Assembly (NCBI GenBank): GCA_028583415.1
Contig: CM053270.1
Coordinates: 58,188,529-58,252,528 of the forward strand
Origin: Protea cynaroides
Lineage: Eukaryota; Streptophyta; Magnoliopsida; Proteales; Proteaceae
Direction: 5' to 3'
Length of the DNA: 64,000 nt
The position numbers and the translations under genes are program-made. Under the pieces are notes generated by a model that was not told the DNA's origin, searched no databases, and was given only the letters and a program-made list of their open reading frames with translations. Below are positions 34,026-46,209 of this stretch, piece after piece. Every line of letters begins with the position of its first letter. Positions within the stretch are counted from its first letter, which is position 1.

Positions 34026-36429
34026 TGTCACACCCCAAATTCTGATCCAACCAGAACGGTGTGAGTGAACCGTCATCGAACCAACGGTTCACACCAGGAT
34101 CTCGAATAGGCCGTGTCCACCCATACAAACCAATTACACATAACCACAATCAGAATATAAATATACAACGGAAGACTTTAAATAGAATGAACCGAGTATC
34201 TATTGATAATTTAAATAAATATCCCATTATTCAAATTCAAAGATAAAATAATAACCCTTTACATCTCTTAATAACAAACGAAAATAGCCGAAATAAATAA
34301 ATAATCAAATCACGGTACACGCAGAAGGGCACTCGCATAAGCGCCATGCTCGCCCCGTCCCGCCCGTACATCCAACACCGCAGGCACCACCATACGCCGG
34401 AGCGCTTACGAATCGTCCACAAGTATATCCTGCATCAACATCTAAAAACAATGTATATACAAAGGGTGAGCACACAACACGCCAAGAAGACAATCGGACA
34501 GTTTCACAAGATTATGCATGAGTAACAATCAATTTTATGCGTTGGGTCTGGTTTTTAAGTTTGCAATGTGCTATAGAAAGGTTTGGTGGCCCCCGCACCT
34601 CTATACACGAGTGTGTGGCGTCGCACAGGAATCACACTACCACCAACCCACATGCACCCATCATGGAATAGAGATAGAGCTAAGGTATACCCGCACCTCC
34701 CCTGATACTCTACCCATACCAAGTACCTAAGCCCCCTCGGCCGGGGCTGCAAACCGGGCTCGCAACTAACCAATCCTATATGTCAACAATGTATGCTCTA
34801 TCCCGACACGCCTCTACGGCATAGAGATAGAGCTAGAGCTGCAGGCCGGGTCGGAGACCTCCAAAACCTCACCTCCCCCGATACCCTATCCGCAACTAAC
34901 CCACTAGGATAGAAACAATACGCAGTAGACCCTATCCCAACACAACTCCCTACGGCATAGAGATAGAGCTAAAGCATCGTGGATAAGGCGCCGACTCGGA
35001 ATCCTCAAGTACCACCCAACGATGGTCGGGACAACATCAATATCGGAGACCAACGTACCACGATCTTTCCCCGATACCCCACCCGTACCAAGCCCGTTAA
35101 GATAGAATACTACAAAAGGTGCCCACGTGTGGAGAGCGATCCCGGCCCATGCCCCACTCCACACACCAACGAAAACAATCACATGCCTAACAATCACATC
35201 CTATGAATGCATGAACAATAATAATAACTGAAAGTAACGGATGGCATGTAAATATGCACAAACATCACATCATATATATTCAATGATTAACAACGATTTA
35301 CTGTCCATTAATTATTAGGTTTAGGTCAGATTCCCTTACCTGACGCTCGTTCAATAACTTGCTCCACGTCGCAAGATCCAAACGACAAGTCACGGCGTCC
35401 TACATAATATTAGGGTTTCATTAGAATATATTATTTAGGGTTTCATGTTGGTCGGAAACCAACAGAGATCACAAAATACCCTCACAGGCCGACCCGGTGG
35501 CATGTACGGTCGCAGCTCGTGGGAAAGAGGCGACCGGTATGGTCAACCGGTCCCCCACAAAACAACCTCCCGAGAGGTAGCGGTCGCGAACATACCGGGT
35601 CGCACTATGTGCAACCGGTATAGTCGACCGGTATGTCTCCCAAGACCATACATGGGTTCTTCGACTGCCGTCGATCATTCTCCACAGATTTTCAGGGTTT
35701 CTCCTATCCATCCTAAGTCTAGGCTTTGAGTTAGAGCTATCCTTAACTCATTCAAGTCTCGTTTCGATGGATATCATCTCGAAACTCGAATCTAGGGTTT
35801 GACGGCAACTTAGGGTTTATTGGCCAATTTAGGGTTTTAGATCAATACCTACTTTGCATGGTATTGATCCACCCACACAACTATCATAGGGTAAGAAGAT
35901 GGATCCAAACACTTACCGTTGACGGTGTAGCGAGAGCTTCGGTCCAAAACGGTAATGGCGGCACCTCCTTCTTCTTCCTAGCTCCTTCTCCTCTCCAAGC
36001 TCTTTCTCTTCTCTAGGGTTTGTGAGAGACAATGGAAAGGATTTGAGGGGTTTAAAGGTGTATTTATAGGCTAGAAATAGGGTTTAGTAACCCTACTAGG
36101 ATTAGGAAACTTCTAGGATTCGAAATCGGGAAAGCGGGACCCGCAGAGACTAATTCCCAAATTCCCGCCATAGTGTGCAGGCCATACCGGTCGACCGATA
36201 CCATCATCCGGTACCATCGACCAGTATACCTAAAATCAAGTATCATTGGTCGACTTTGGTCCGATTTCGTACCTATTTGTTATCCGCTTGCCCCGTCTGG
36301 CTCGGTGATGATCGGAAAACCTGTCACGATACAAAACCCAAGGTTAGACCGGGTTTTCAGAGTGCGGGTCTTACAACTCCACCACCCTTAAAAGAAATTT
36401 CGTCCTGAAATTTACATGTAGGTACTACA
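34026..36429 (-). mobile_element. Solo LTR G inside the RNase H frame, TSD CGCAT, with a 54-bp 5' extension
   Basis: CGCAT lies directly outside both ends (34021-34025 and 36430-36434). Removing the insert and one CGCAT restores the RNase H junction NYPTH-DLELAAVIHA exactly. On the minus strand the insert begins TGTAGTACCTACATG at 36429, passes a polypurine tract, and reaches the usual LTR start TGTAAGACCCGC at 36375. It ends GTGTGACA at 34026. So this LTR is 54 bp longer at its 5' end than the others (2404 bp in total). The same 54 bp are present in front of element B's 3' LTR. Confidence 0.92.
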
Positions 36430-38199
36430 CGCATGACTTGGAGCTAGCAGCGGTTATTCACGCAATCAAGACTTGGAGACACTATTTGTACGGTGAGAAG
36501 TTTCAGATCAAGTCAGATCACAAAAGCCTAACGTACCTCTTCACTCAGAAGGATCTGAATATGAGGCAGAGAAGGTGGCTGGAATTGTTAAAAGATTATG
36601 ATTGCGACATCCAGTACCATCCGGGTAAAGCAAATGTGGTGGCTGACGCCTTAAGCAGAAAGTGGTCATCGAAACCTGAGGCAGGACCGAGTACAAATGC
36701 TGCATTGTGTGCTGCAGCTTCGAGTTCGATGGAAATTGATGAAGAACATATTATCGAAACTGCGGAAGATCCAGTGGAGCAAGGCTTGATTCATAAGTTC
36801 ACTATGATGTTCGCCGCACTGAAGATCTCTCCGAGTCTAATTGATGAAGTTAAGGTAGCAATCCCTACGGGATCCATATCTCAAGACAATGCAGAAGACT
36901 TAGAGAAGGGTACGTGTAATCCCGACTTTACCTTGGAATCAGACAAAGTACTCAAGTATCGCGGACGGTTTTGTATACCGAGAGCGAAGATGCGATATCG
37001 AGGCCGAGTTATGGGCGAAGCTCATTACACTCCATATTCGGTACATCCGGAAGTACCAAGATGTACCATGATGTAAGAAGACTTTATTGGTGGAGGGGTA
37101 TGAAAGCAGATATAGCTCGTTTCGTGTTCCAATGTCCGAATTGTCAACAAGTTAAAGCGGAGAGACAAAAGACCCGCAGGGTTTACTACAGCCATTACCG
37201 GAACCCGCATGGAAGTGGGATTGTATCACCATGGATTTTGTCACCGGCCTACCTTTGATACCAAGGTCGGTGGATGCGGTTTAGGTTATAGTGGATCGGC
37301 TCACCAAGACATTTCGATTTATTGCGGTCGGACCTCGGTATACCATGAAGAAGTTGGCCAAGTTATATGTTGATAATATAGTCGGACTTCATGGCGTCCC
37401 AGAGAGTATAGTATCGACAGAGATCCCCGTTTTACATCAAAATTCCGGGAAGGATTACTAAAGCTATGGGAACAAAGTTGAAGTTCGAATGACTTTTCAT
37501 CCTCGGATGGACGGACAGTCGAAACGAACTATTCAAATTTTGGAAGATATGCTTCGAGCTTGTGCATTAGATTTCAAAGGAGCTTGGGATGAGAAGCTAT
37601 CACTTTTCGAGTTTGCTTACAACAATAGTTATCAGGCTACAATTCAGATGGCCCCATATGAAGCTCTCTATGGGAGAAAATGTCGTACACCTCTGTTATG
37701 GAATGAAGTGGGGGAAAGAAGAATTGTAGGTCTGGAGTTTGCAGTGGGTGACAAAGTGTTCTTGAAGGTGTCACCGGTGCGAGGTCTGAAACGGTTTGGT
37801 AAGAAGGGGAAGCTATGCCCCAGGTATGTGGGACCATATGAGATATTGAATCGACGTGGTAATGTAGCATATCAATTGGCTCTACCACCATCTATGTCTA
37901 GCGTTCATAATGTGTTCCATGTATCATTATTGAAGAAGTATGTGAGATCCATCGCATATCTTGAGGCTGATCCTCCAGACTTGACTGAAGACTTAACTTT
38001 CGAAGTGGTGCCTGTAATGCTCTTGAGCTGAAAAGTTCAGCAACTTCGAACCAAGGATATCCATTATGTGAAGGTGCATTGGAGAAGCCAAAATGTGGAG
38101 GAAATTACTTGGGAAGAAGAGAGCGCGATGAGAAAGGAGTACCCTAACCTTTTTGACAATCAAGGTACGTTCAAATTTCGAGGCCGAAATTTCTTTTAA
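36430..38199 (+). pseudogene. Element B RNase H (rest), integrase and chromodomain-like tail
   Basis: RNase H resumes with DLELAAVIHAIKTWRHYLYG and ends KANVVADALSRK (about 36660). Integrase follows: zinc-finger residues H-P-G-S-T-K-M-Y-H and CPNCQ (37040-37145), then DFVTG (37230). The second acidic motif (37410-37440) is frame-shifted. The third reads DGQSKRTIQ: the catalytic Glu is Lys (37510), whereas element Z keeps it. After AYNNSYQATIQMAPYEALYG a stretch of about 30 residues is missing before VGDKVFLKVSPVRGLKRFG (37745). The GPY/F region (RYVGPYEI, HNVFHVSLLKKY) and, beyond an in-frame TGA near 38030, a chromodomain-like VKVHWRSQNVEEITWEEES complete pol. Confidence 0.85.
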
Positions 38200-38265
38200 G
38201 GGTGGGGGAGTTGTAGTACCTACATGCAAATTTCGGGACGAAATTTCTTTTAAGGGTGGTGGAGT
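38172..38265 (+). promoter_or_regulatory. Tandem polypurine tracts before the 3' LTR of element B
   Basis: AAATTTCTTTTAAGGGTGGGGGAGT ends at 38211 (split: AAATTTCTTTT, then AAGGGTGGGGGAGT) and is followed by TGTAGTACC. A second copy, AAGGGTGGTGGAGT, ends at 38265 and is followed by the usual LTR start TGTAAGACC. The offset is 54 bp, a tandem duplication. Either tract could prime plus-strand synthesis; solo LTR G shows the upstream end in use. Confidence 0.85.
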
Positions 38266-40614
38266 TGTAAGACCCGCACTCTGAAAACCCGGCCTAACCT
38301 TGGTTTTGTATCGTGACAAGGTCTTCCGATCATCACCGAGCCAGACGGGCAAGCGGATAACAAACAGACGAAATCGGACCGAAGTCGACCAATTATACCC
38401 TGGTTTTAGGTATACCGGTCGATGGTACCGGATGATGGTACCGGTCGACCGGTATGGCCCGCAAGGCTATGTGCGGGAATTTGGAAATTGGTCTCTCGGG
38501 TCCCGCTTTCCTGATTTCGAATCCTAGAAGTTTCTTAATCCTAGTAGGGTTACTAAACCCTATTTCTAGCCTATAAATACACCTTTAAACCCCTCAAATC
38601 CTTTCCATTGTCTCTCACAAACCCTAGAGAAGAGAAAGAGCTTGGAAAGGAGAAGGAGCTAGGAAGAAGAAGGAGGTGCCGCCATTACCGTTTGACGAAG
38701 CTCACGCTACACCTGTCAACGGTAAGTGTTTGAACCCCTCTTCTTACCCTATGTTAGTTGTGTGGGTGGATCAATACCATGCAAAGTAGGTATTGATCTA
38801 AAACCCTAAATTGGCCAATAAACCCTAAGTTGCCGTCAAACCCTAGATTTGAGTTTCGAGATGATATTCATCGAAACGAGACTTGAACGAGTTGGGGATA
38901 ACTCTAACTCAAAGCCTAGACTTAGAATGGATAGGAGAAACCCCAAAATCCGTGGAGGATGATCGACGGCAGTCGAAGAACCCATGTATGGTCTTCCGGA
39001 GACATACCGATCAACTATACCGATTGCACATAGTGCGACCGGTATGTTGCGACCGCTACCTCTCGGGAGGTGGTTTGTGGGGGACCGGCTGACCATACCG
39101 GTCGCCAGTCTTTCCCACAGAGCTGCGATCGGTACATGCCACCGGTCGGGCTCGCGGAGGGTATTTTGTGATCTCGTTGGTTTTCGACCAACATGAAACC
39201 TTAAATAATATATTCTAATGAAACCCTAATATTATGTAGGACTCGTGACTTATCGCTTGGATCTTGCGACGTGGAGCAAGTAATCGAACGAGCATCAGGT
39301 AAGGGAATCTCGACCTAAACCTAATAATTAATGGACAAGAAATCGTTGTTAATCATTGAATATCTATGATGTGATGTTTGTGCATATTCACGTGCCATCC
39401 TTACTTTCGCTTATTATTATTATTGTTCATGCATTCATAGGATGTGATTGTTAGGCATGTGATTGTTTTCGTTGGTGTGTGGAGTGGGGCATGGGCCCGG
39501 GATCGCTCTTCACACCGGCACTTTTTGTAGTATTCTATCTTAACATGCTTGGTACGGTGGGGTATCGTGGGAAGATCGTGGTACGTGGTCTCCGATATTG
39601 ATGTTGTCCCGGCCATCGTTAAGGTGGTAACCGAGGATTTCGAGTCGACGCCGGCTTGTCCACGATGTTTTAGCTCTATCTCTATGCCGTAGGGAGTTAT
39701 GTTGGGATAGGGTCTACCGCGTATTGTTTCTATCCTAGTGGGTTAGTTGCTGGATAGGGTATCGGGGGAGGTGAGGTTTGGTGGTCTCCGACCGGCCCAG
39801 CACGCCTAGCTCTATCTCTATGCCGTAGACGGTGTCGGGATAGAGCATACATTGTTGACATATAGGATTGGTTAGTTGCGAGCCCCGGTTTGCGAGCCCC
39901 GGCCGAGGGGCTTAGGTACTGGTATGGGTAGAGTATCGTGGGAGGTACGGGTATACCTTAGCTCTATCTCTATTCCATGATGGGCATGTGGGTTGGTGGT
40001 AGTGTGATTACTGTGCGACGCCACACACTCGTGTATAGAGGTGCGGGGGCCACTAAACCTTTCTATAGCACATTGCAAACTTAAAACCAGACCACAACAT
40101 AAAATTAATTGTTACTCATGCATAATATTGTGAAACTGTCTGATTGTCTTACTGAGCTGTGTTGTGAGCTCACCCTTTGTGCACATCTTGTTTTAGATCT
40201 GGATGTAGGTTATACTGTGGATGATTACGTAAACGCTCCAGCGTATGGTGGTGCTGCTGCGTTGGACGTACAGGCAGGACAGGACGAGCATGACGCTTCA
40301 TGCGAGTGCCCTTTCTGCGTGTACCTGTGATTTGTTTTATTTATTTATTTCAATTATTTTGATTGGATTAAAGGGATGTAATGATATTATTTTTATGTGT
40401 TTGATTTTGAATAATGGGATATTTAGTTAAATTATCAATAGATACTCAGTTCATTCTATTTAAAGTCTTCCGCTGTATATTTATATTCTGATTGTGGTTA
40501 TGTGTAATTGGTTTGTATGGGTGGACACGGCCTATTCGAGATCCTGGTGTGAACCGTTAGTTCAATGACGGTTTACTCACACCGTTCTGGTTGGATCAGA
40601 ATTGGGGTGTGACA
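38266..40614 (+). repeat. Element B 3' LTR
   Basis: 2349 bp. It begins with the CCG/CGG-biased spelling, as in the interior, but from about 40080 it has ordinary CTG/CAG spelling (for example CTGTCTGATTGTCTTACTGAG). Confidence 0.92.
40118..40330 (+). other. Conserved LTR micro-ORF, copy in the B 3' LTR
   Basis: After an acceptor-like TTTTAG the frame reads DLDVGYTVDDYVNAPAYGGA and ends DASCECPFCVYL-stop. Its last ten residues match the copies in LTRs A, C and D. See the finding on the LTR micro-ORF. Confidence 0.4.
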
Positions 40615-41084
40615 ACTGTGGTCTCCGAGGTTGACGCTGACTTGTCCACGATGCTTTAGCTCTATCTCTATGCCATAGGGAGTTATGTTGGGATAGGGTC
40701 TACTTGCGTTATGTTTCTATCCTAGTGGGTTAGTTGTGGATAGGGCATCAGGGGAGGTGTGGGAATGCCTTAGCTCTATCTCTATGCCGTAGACGGCTGT
40801 GTTGGGATAGAGCGTACATTGATGACATATAGGATTGGTTAGTTGCGAGCCCAGTTTGCGTGCCCTGGCCAGTAGGGTCTTAGGTACTAGTATGGGTAGA
40901 GCATCAGGGGAGGTACGGGGGTATCTTAGCTCTATCTCTATTCCATGATGGGTGCATGTGGGCCAATGGGGATGTGATCCATGAGGTGCCACACACTCGT
41001 GTATAGAGGTGCGGGGGCCACCAAACCTTTCTATAGCACATTACAAACTTAAACCTGACCACAGCATAAAAATGATTGTTACTC

Positions 41085-41300
41085 ATGCATAATATTGTGA
41101 AACTGTCTGATTGTTTTACTGAGCTAAGTTGTGAGCTCACCCTTTTATATATATACATGTTTTTAGATGTTGATGCAGGTTACACGGTGGATGATTATAT
41201 GAACGCTCCGGCGTATGGTGGTGTTGCTGCGCTGGATGTACAGGCAGGAGAGGACGAGCATGACGTTTCATGCGAGTGCCCTTTCTGCATGTATCTGTGA
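41085..41300 (+). other. Conserved LTR micro-ORF, copy in LTR A
   Basis: ATG at 41085. An acceptor-like TTTTTAG ends at 41166, then DVDAGYTVDDYMNAPAYGGV, AALDVQAGEDEHDVS and CECPFCMYL-stop. The part after the acceptor is 44 codons. Compared codon by codon with the copy in LTR D there are eight synonymous and two amino-acid changes. Confidence 0.4.
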
Positions 41301-41584
41301 TTGGTTTTATTTATTTTCATTATTTCGGTTGGATTAAGGTGATGTAATGGTATTATATTTATGGTTTGGATTGAATAATTGGATACTTATTTAAAGTATC
41401 AATAGATACTCAGTCAATTCTATTTTAAAGACTTCCGTTGTACTATTTATATTCTGATTGTGGTTATGTGTAATGGTTTGTATGAGTGTACACGGCCTAT
41501 TCGAGATCTTGGTGTGAACCGTTGGTTCAATGACGGTTCACTCACACCATTCTGGTTGGATCAGAATTGGGGTGTGATAGTGAA

Positions 41585-42478
41585 TGGGCACCGGGCAGTC
41601 TTACCCAGCAGACCCTACCACAGCCATGCAACTCCTAATTGTAGGCTTGATTCGTGACAATCCTAGTCGGCGACGCTACAATGAACACTGCTAGGTCACC
41701 ATCCCTGCACCAATCCTACACCAGTACCTAATGCCCTACTGGACAGGGTTACAAACATGTGTTCTATGTATCTAACCAATCCTAGATGACAATCAATGCG
41801 CACTTATGACCATACCCTAGCAAAAAGCCCAGTCTGCGACTACCCCCTGGATGCTGAAGAACTCCGGTAAGATACTTGGCGATGCAAAGCAGTATCTATG
41901 TAGTCAATCAGTCTGACGGTTCCATACCCATCATTCTGAGCTCCCACATAGACTAAATAGACATTATGCTTTCATAGATAATCATAACAAAATAATGCAT
42001 ATGCATGATCAATTATCATAATTATTGGATGGCATGTTATTCATAAAATATGCAACAAAGACATGTAAGGGTGATTAAAAACACTTTGTAAAATAAAGTC
42101 AAACAATCCCTTACCTGACGAGTGAGATATATGCGTCCTCTATACCATAGAGGTTGGACCTAACTCGCTCACACTTGTACTTACATTAACATTATTATGT
42201 TTTATTAGGCATCACTTAGTTGTTATTTAACGTACGGCTAGAAATCACCAATGATGTTTAGTGTTAGGCGATTGTGTTTATCAATATGTGTCAACACCCA
42301 TCGCCTTGCACTAAGTATTATTCATTACTGGGCTTGTCCAGTTTGACTGTCTGATTAGATAGACTTTCGATCGGACTTCCCTTCGGACAGGACCCGGACC
42401 TCTCTGTGGGTGTCTAGAGGCATGTCCGATCGCATAGGTCTGTGACCAATACCTACCATCAAACACTCCCAGTAACCT
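41585..42478 (-). repeat. LTR F piece between solo LTRs A and C
   Basis: Degenerate minus-strand LTR sequence. CCAGTACCTAATGCCCTACTGG and TAACCAATCCTAGATGAC match blocks found intact in LTR D. CCCTTACCTGACGAGTGAG near 42110 matches the block before the ACCGGT cluster. No gene. Confidence 0.6.
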
Positions 42479-43873
42479 TGTAAGACCCACACTCCATGAA
42501 CCCGATCTAAACCTTTAATTTATGTCGTAACAGGTCTTCCAATCATCACCGGGCCAAACAGGACGAATGGATGACAACCAGGTATGAAAACGGACCTAAT
42601 GTATGATATTTTTTCATACCGGTCGATGGTGCTAGTCGACTGGTATGTCTGCGCGGGCAGACTACTTAGATCCGAAAATGTATCTCTGCGGGTCCCACTT
42701 TCCTAATCTCGAGCCTAAGGACTTTTCTAACATAAGGAAACTTCATAAACTCTATCCTAGTCTATTTAAGGACCCTTAAACCTCCTTAGAACTCTTTCAT
42801 TGATCCTCACAAACCCTAGAGAGGAGAAAGAGATCGAAGAAGGAGAAAGAGCTAAAGAAGGAGGTAGAGGAGCCGCCATTTGCCGTTGGATGAAGAACAC
42901 CATAATTGCGAACCAACGGTAAGTGCTTGAACCTTCCTCTAAGTTAAGTGTTATAGATGATTAATCATGAATTGATCAATACCATGCAAGGCGAGGTATT
43001 GATCTAAAACCCTTAAATTTGCCGTCAAACCCTAATACAGTCGATAAACCCTAGATTTGCATTCTAGGCTAAGGATCATCGAAACTAAGACTTGAATGGA
43101 ACATGAAACAACTCTAACTCGTTGCTTAGCCCTAGAATGTATAGGAGACACCCTAGAATCAATAGGGGGTAACCGACGGAAGACGAACACCGAGTTGATG
43201 GTCTTCTAGAGGCATACCAGTCGACCATACCGGTCGCACCATATGCGATCGGTACCTCTCGGAGACTGGTCTGTGGGGGACCGGTCGACCATACCGGTCG
43301 CACCTTTCCCCATAGTGCCACGATCGGTACTTGCGACCGGTACTGCTACCAGTATGCCCTGGGAGGAGTGTTTTCGACCCAGTTGGTTTTTCAACCAATG
43401 TAAACCCTAAGAAAATTATTCTAATTCAACCCTAACATCGTGTAGGACCTTGTGATAGCGAGTTTGGATTCTGTGACGTGGAGCAAGCTAGCAATCAAGC
43501 GTCAAGTAAGGGAATCGGACCTAAACCCTAATAACCTAATAACAGTAAAACATTATTAATAATTATGATTCTGTGGAATGGTGTTTGTGCATACTTGCAT
43601 GTCATCTTTACTTTCAGTTATTATATTGTTCATGCATACTCGCTATGCTAGGATGTGACTATTAGGCATGTGATTATTTTCGTTGGTGTGTGGAGTGGGA
43701 AGGGTCTGGGGTCTGAGATCATTCCTCACACTAGCACCTTTTCGTATCGCTTCTGTCTTAGCATGCTTGGTGCGGGTAGGGTATCAGGGGGAGGAAGTGG
43801 CACTGTGGTCTCTGGCTTGGCCACTAGACTCTAGCTCTATCTCTATGCCATAGGGAGCTGTGCTGGGATAGGA

Positions 43874-46209
43874 TGTCACACCCCAATTCTGATCCAACTA
43901 GAATGGTGTGAGTGAACTGTCATTGAACCAACGGTTCACACCAAGATCTCGAATAGGCTGTATCCACTCATACAAACCATCACACATAACCACAATCAGA
44001 ATATAATAGTACAGCGGAAGTCTTTTAAATATAATGAACTGAGAATCTATTGATAAATTTAAATAAAATACCAAATTATTCAAATCCAAACAAATAATAT
44101 AATATCATTACATCTCGTTAATCCAATCGAAAATAACGAAAATAAATAAATAAAACCAATCAAAGGTACACGCAGAAAGGGCACTCGCATGAAGCGTCAT
44201 GCTCGTCCTCTCCTGCCTGTACATCCAACGCAGCAACACCACCATAAGCCGGAGCATTCATGTAGTCATCCACAGTGTAACCTGCATCAACATCTAAAAC
44301 ATGTATATATACAAAGGGTGAGCTCACAACTTAGCTCAGTAAGACAATTAGACAATTAGACAATTTCACAATATTATGCATGAGTAATAATCATTTTATG
44401 CTGTGGTCTGGTTTTAAGTTTGCAATGTGCTATAGAAAGGTTTGGTGGCCCCCGCACCTCTATACATGAGTGTGTGGCACCTCATGGATCACACCCCCAT
44501 TGGCCCACATGCACCCATCATGGAATAGAGATAGAGCTAAGATACCCCCGAACCTCCCCTGATACTCTACCCATACCAGTACCTAAGCCCCTACTGGCCA
44601 GGGCTTCCAAACTGGGCTCGCAACTAACCAATCCTATATGTCATCAATGTACGCTCTATCCCAGCACAGCCGTCTACGGCATAGAGATAGAGCTAAGGAA
44701 TTCCCACACCTCCCCTGATGCCCTATCCACAACTAACCCACTAGGATAGAAACAATACAGGTAGACCCTATCCCAACATAACTCCCTACGGCATAGAGAT
44801 AGAGTTAAAGCATCGTGGACAAGCTAGCGTCGACTCGGAGACCACAGTACCACATAACCATGGCCAGGCCAACATCAATATCGGAGACCACCGTACCACG
44901 ACCTTCCCCTGATGCCCCACCCGTACCAAGCATGTTAAGATAGAATACTACAAAAGGTGCTAATGTGAGGAGTGATCCCAGGCCCATGCCCCACTCCACA
45001 CACTAACGAAAACAATCACATGCCTAACAATCACATCCTATCAATGTATGAACAATAATAATAACTGAAAGTAAATGATGACATGTGAATATGCACAAAC
45101 ATCACATCATATATATTCAGTGTCAATAACAAAAATTTACTGTCCATTAATTATTAGGTTTAGGTCAGATTCCCTTACCTGACGCTCGTTTGTTAGCTTG
45201 CTCCACGTCGCAAGATCCAAACAAAAAGTCACAAAGTCCTACAATGTTATTAGGGTTTCATTAGAATATATATTGCTTAGGGTTTCATGTTGGTCGGAAA
45301 CCAACAAAGTTACAAAATACCCTCACAGAGCTGACCGGTGGCATGTACCGGTCGCAGCTCTGTGGGGAAGACTGGCGACCGGTATGGTCAGCCGGTCCCC
45401 ACAGACCAGCCTCCCGAGGGATACCGGTGGCAACATACCGGTCGCACTATGTGCAACCGATATAGTCGATCGGTATGTCTCCGGAAGACCATACATGGGT
45501 TTTTCGACTGCCGTCGATCATCCTCCATGGATTTCCAAGGTTTCTCCTATCCATTCTAAGTCTAATCTTTGAGTTAGAGTTATCCCCAACTCATTCGAGT
45601 CCAGTTTCGATGAATATCATCCCGGAACTCGAATCCAGGGTTTGACGGCAACTTAGGGTTTATTGGCCAGTTTAGGGTTTTAGATCAATACCTACTTTGC
45701 ATGGTATTGATCCACCCACAGGGTAACTAACATAGGGTGAGAAGATTGATTCAAACACTTACCGTTGACTGGCGTAGCGTGAGCATCGTCGAACGGTAAT
45801 GGCGGCACCTTCTTCTTCTTCCTAGCTCCTTCTCCTTTCCAACCTCTTTCTCTTCTCTAGGGTTTGCTAGAGACAATGGAAAGGATTTGAGGATGATTAA
45901 GGGTGTATTTATAGGCTAGATTTAGGGTTTAGTAACTCTATTAGGAGTAGAAAAGTCTTAGATTCGAAATCAGGAAAGTAGGACCCTCAGAAGTCAATTT
46001 CCGGATTTCCACACTTAGCTGCGCAGACCTGACCGATCGACCGGTACCATCGACTGGTCAACATAAAATCATGTTGATTCGATCGTCTTTGGTCCGATTT
46101 CATACCTGTTTGTCATCCGCTCGTCCCGTCTGGCCCGGTAATGATCGGAAGACCTGTCACGACATCAAAACCAAGGTTTAGACCGGATTTACGGAGTGCG
46201 GGTCTTACA
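43874..46209 (-). mobile_element. Solo LTR D, minus strand, inside LTR C; TSD TAGGA
   Basis: It starts TGTCACACCCCAATTCTG at 43874 and ends GCGGGTCTTACA at 46209, with TAGGA on both sides (43869-43873 and 46210-46214). At 2336 bp it matches the LTRs of element B along its length and keeps ordinary CTG/CAG spelling, so it is a useful reference for the altered copies. Confidence 0.92.
44160..44294 (-). other. Conserved LTR micro-ORF, copy in LTR D
   Basis: On the minus strand after the acceptor-like TTTTAG the frame reads DVDAGYTVDDYMNAPAYGGV, AALDVQAGEDEHDAS and CECPFCVYL-stop. Upstream of the acceptor the frame is not kept in step with LTR A, which fits a spliced exon starting at the acceptor. 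Confidence 0.4.

Larger units (their letters stand above)
27545..40614 (+). mobile_element. Element B: full-length Ty3/gypsy chromovirus, 13.1 kb, TSD ACTGT
   Basis: 5' LTR 27545-29878, 3' LTR 38266-40614, TSD ACTGT at 27540-27544 and 40615-40619. The interior order is PBS, an antisense reading frame, gag, protease, a truncated RT, RNase H (split by solo LTR G), integrase and a chromodomain-like tail, then two polypurine tracts in tandem. Many frameshifts coincide with a CTG/CAG-to-CCG/CGG/CG pattern (see findings). The reverse transcriptase catalytic core is missing, so this copy depends on others or is dead. Confidence 0.93.
26192..41579 (+). mobile_element. Solo LTR A, plus strand, split by element B; TSD GTGAA
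   Basis: LTR halves 26192-27544 and 40615-41579 join to about 2.3 kb, from TGTAAGACCCGCAC to GGGGTGTGATA (normally GACA). GTGAA occurs directly outside both ends (26187-26191 and 41580-41584). No interior sequence is present, so this is a solo LTR left by LTR-LTR recombination. Element B was inserted afterwards. Confidence 0.9.
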
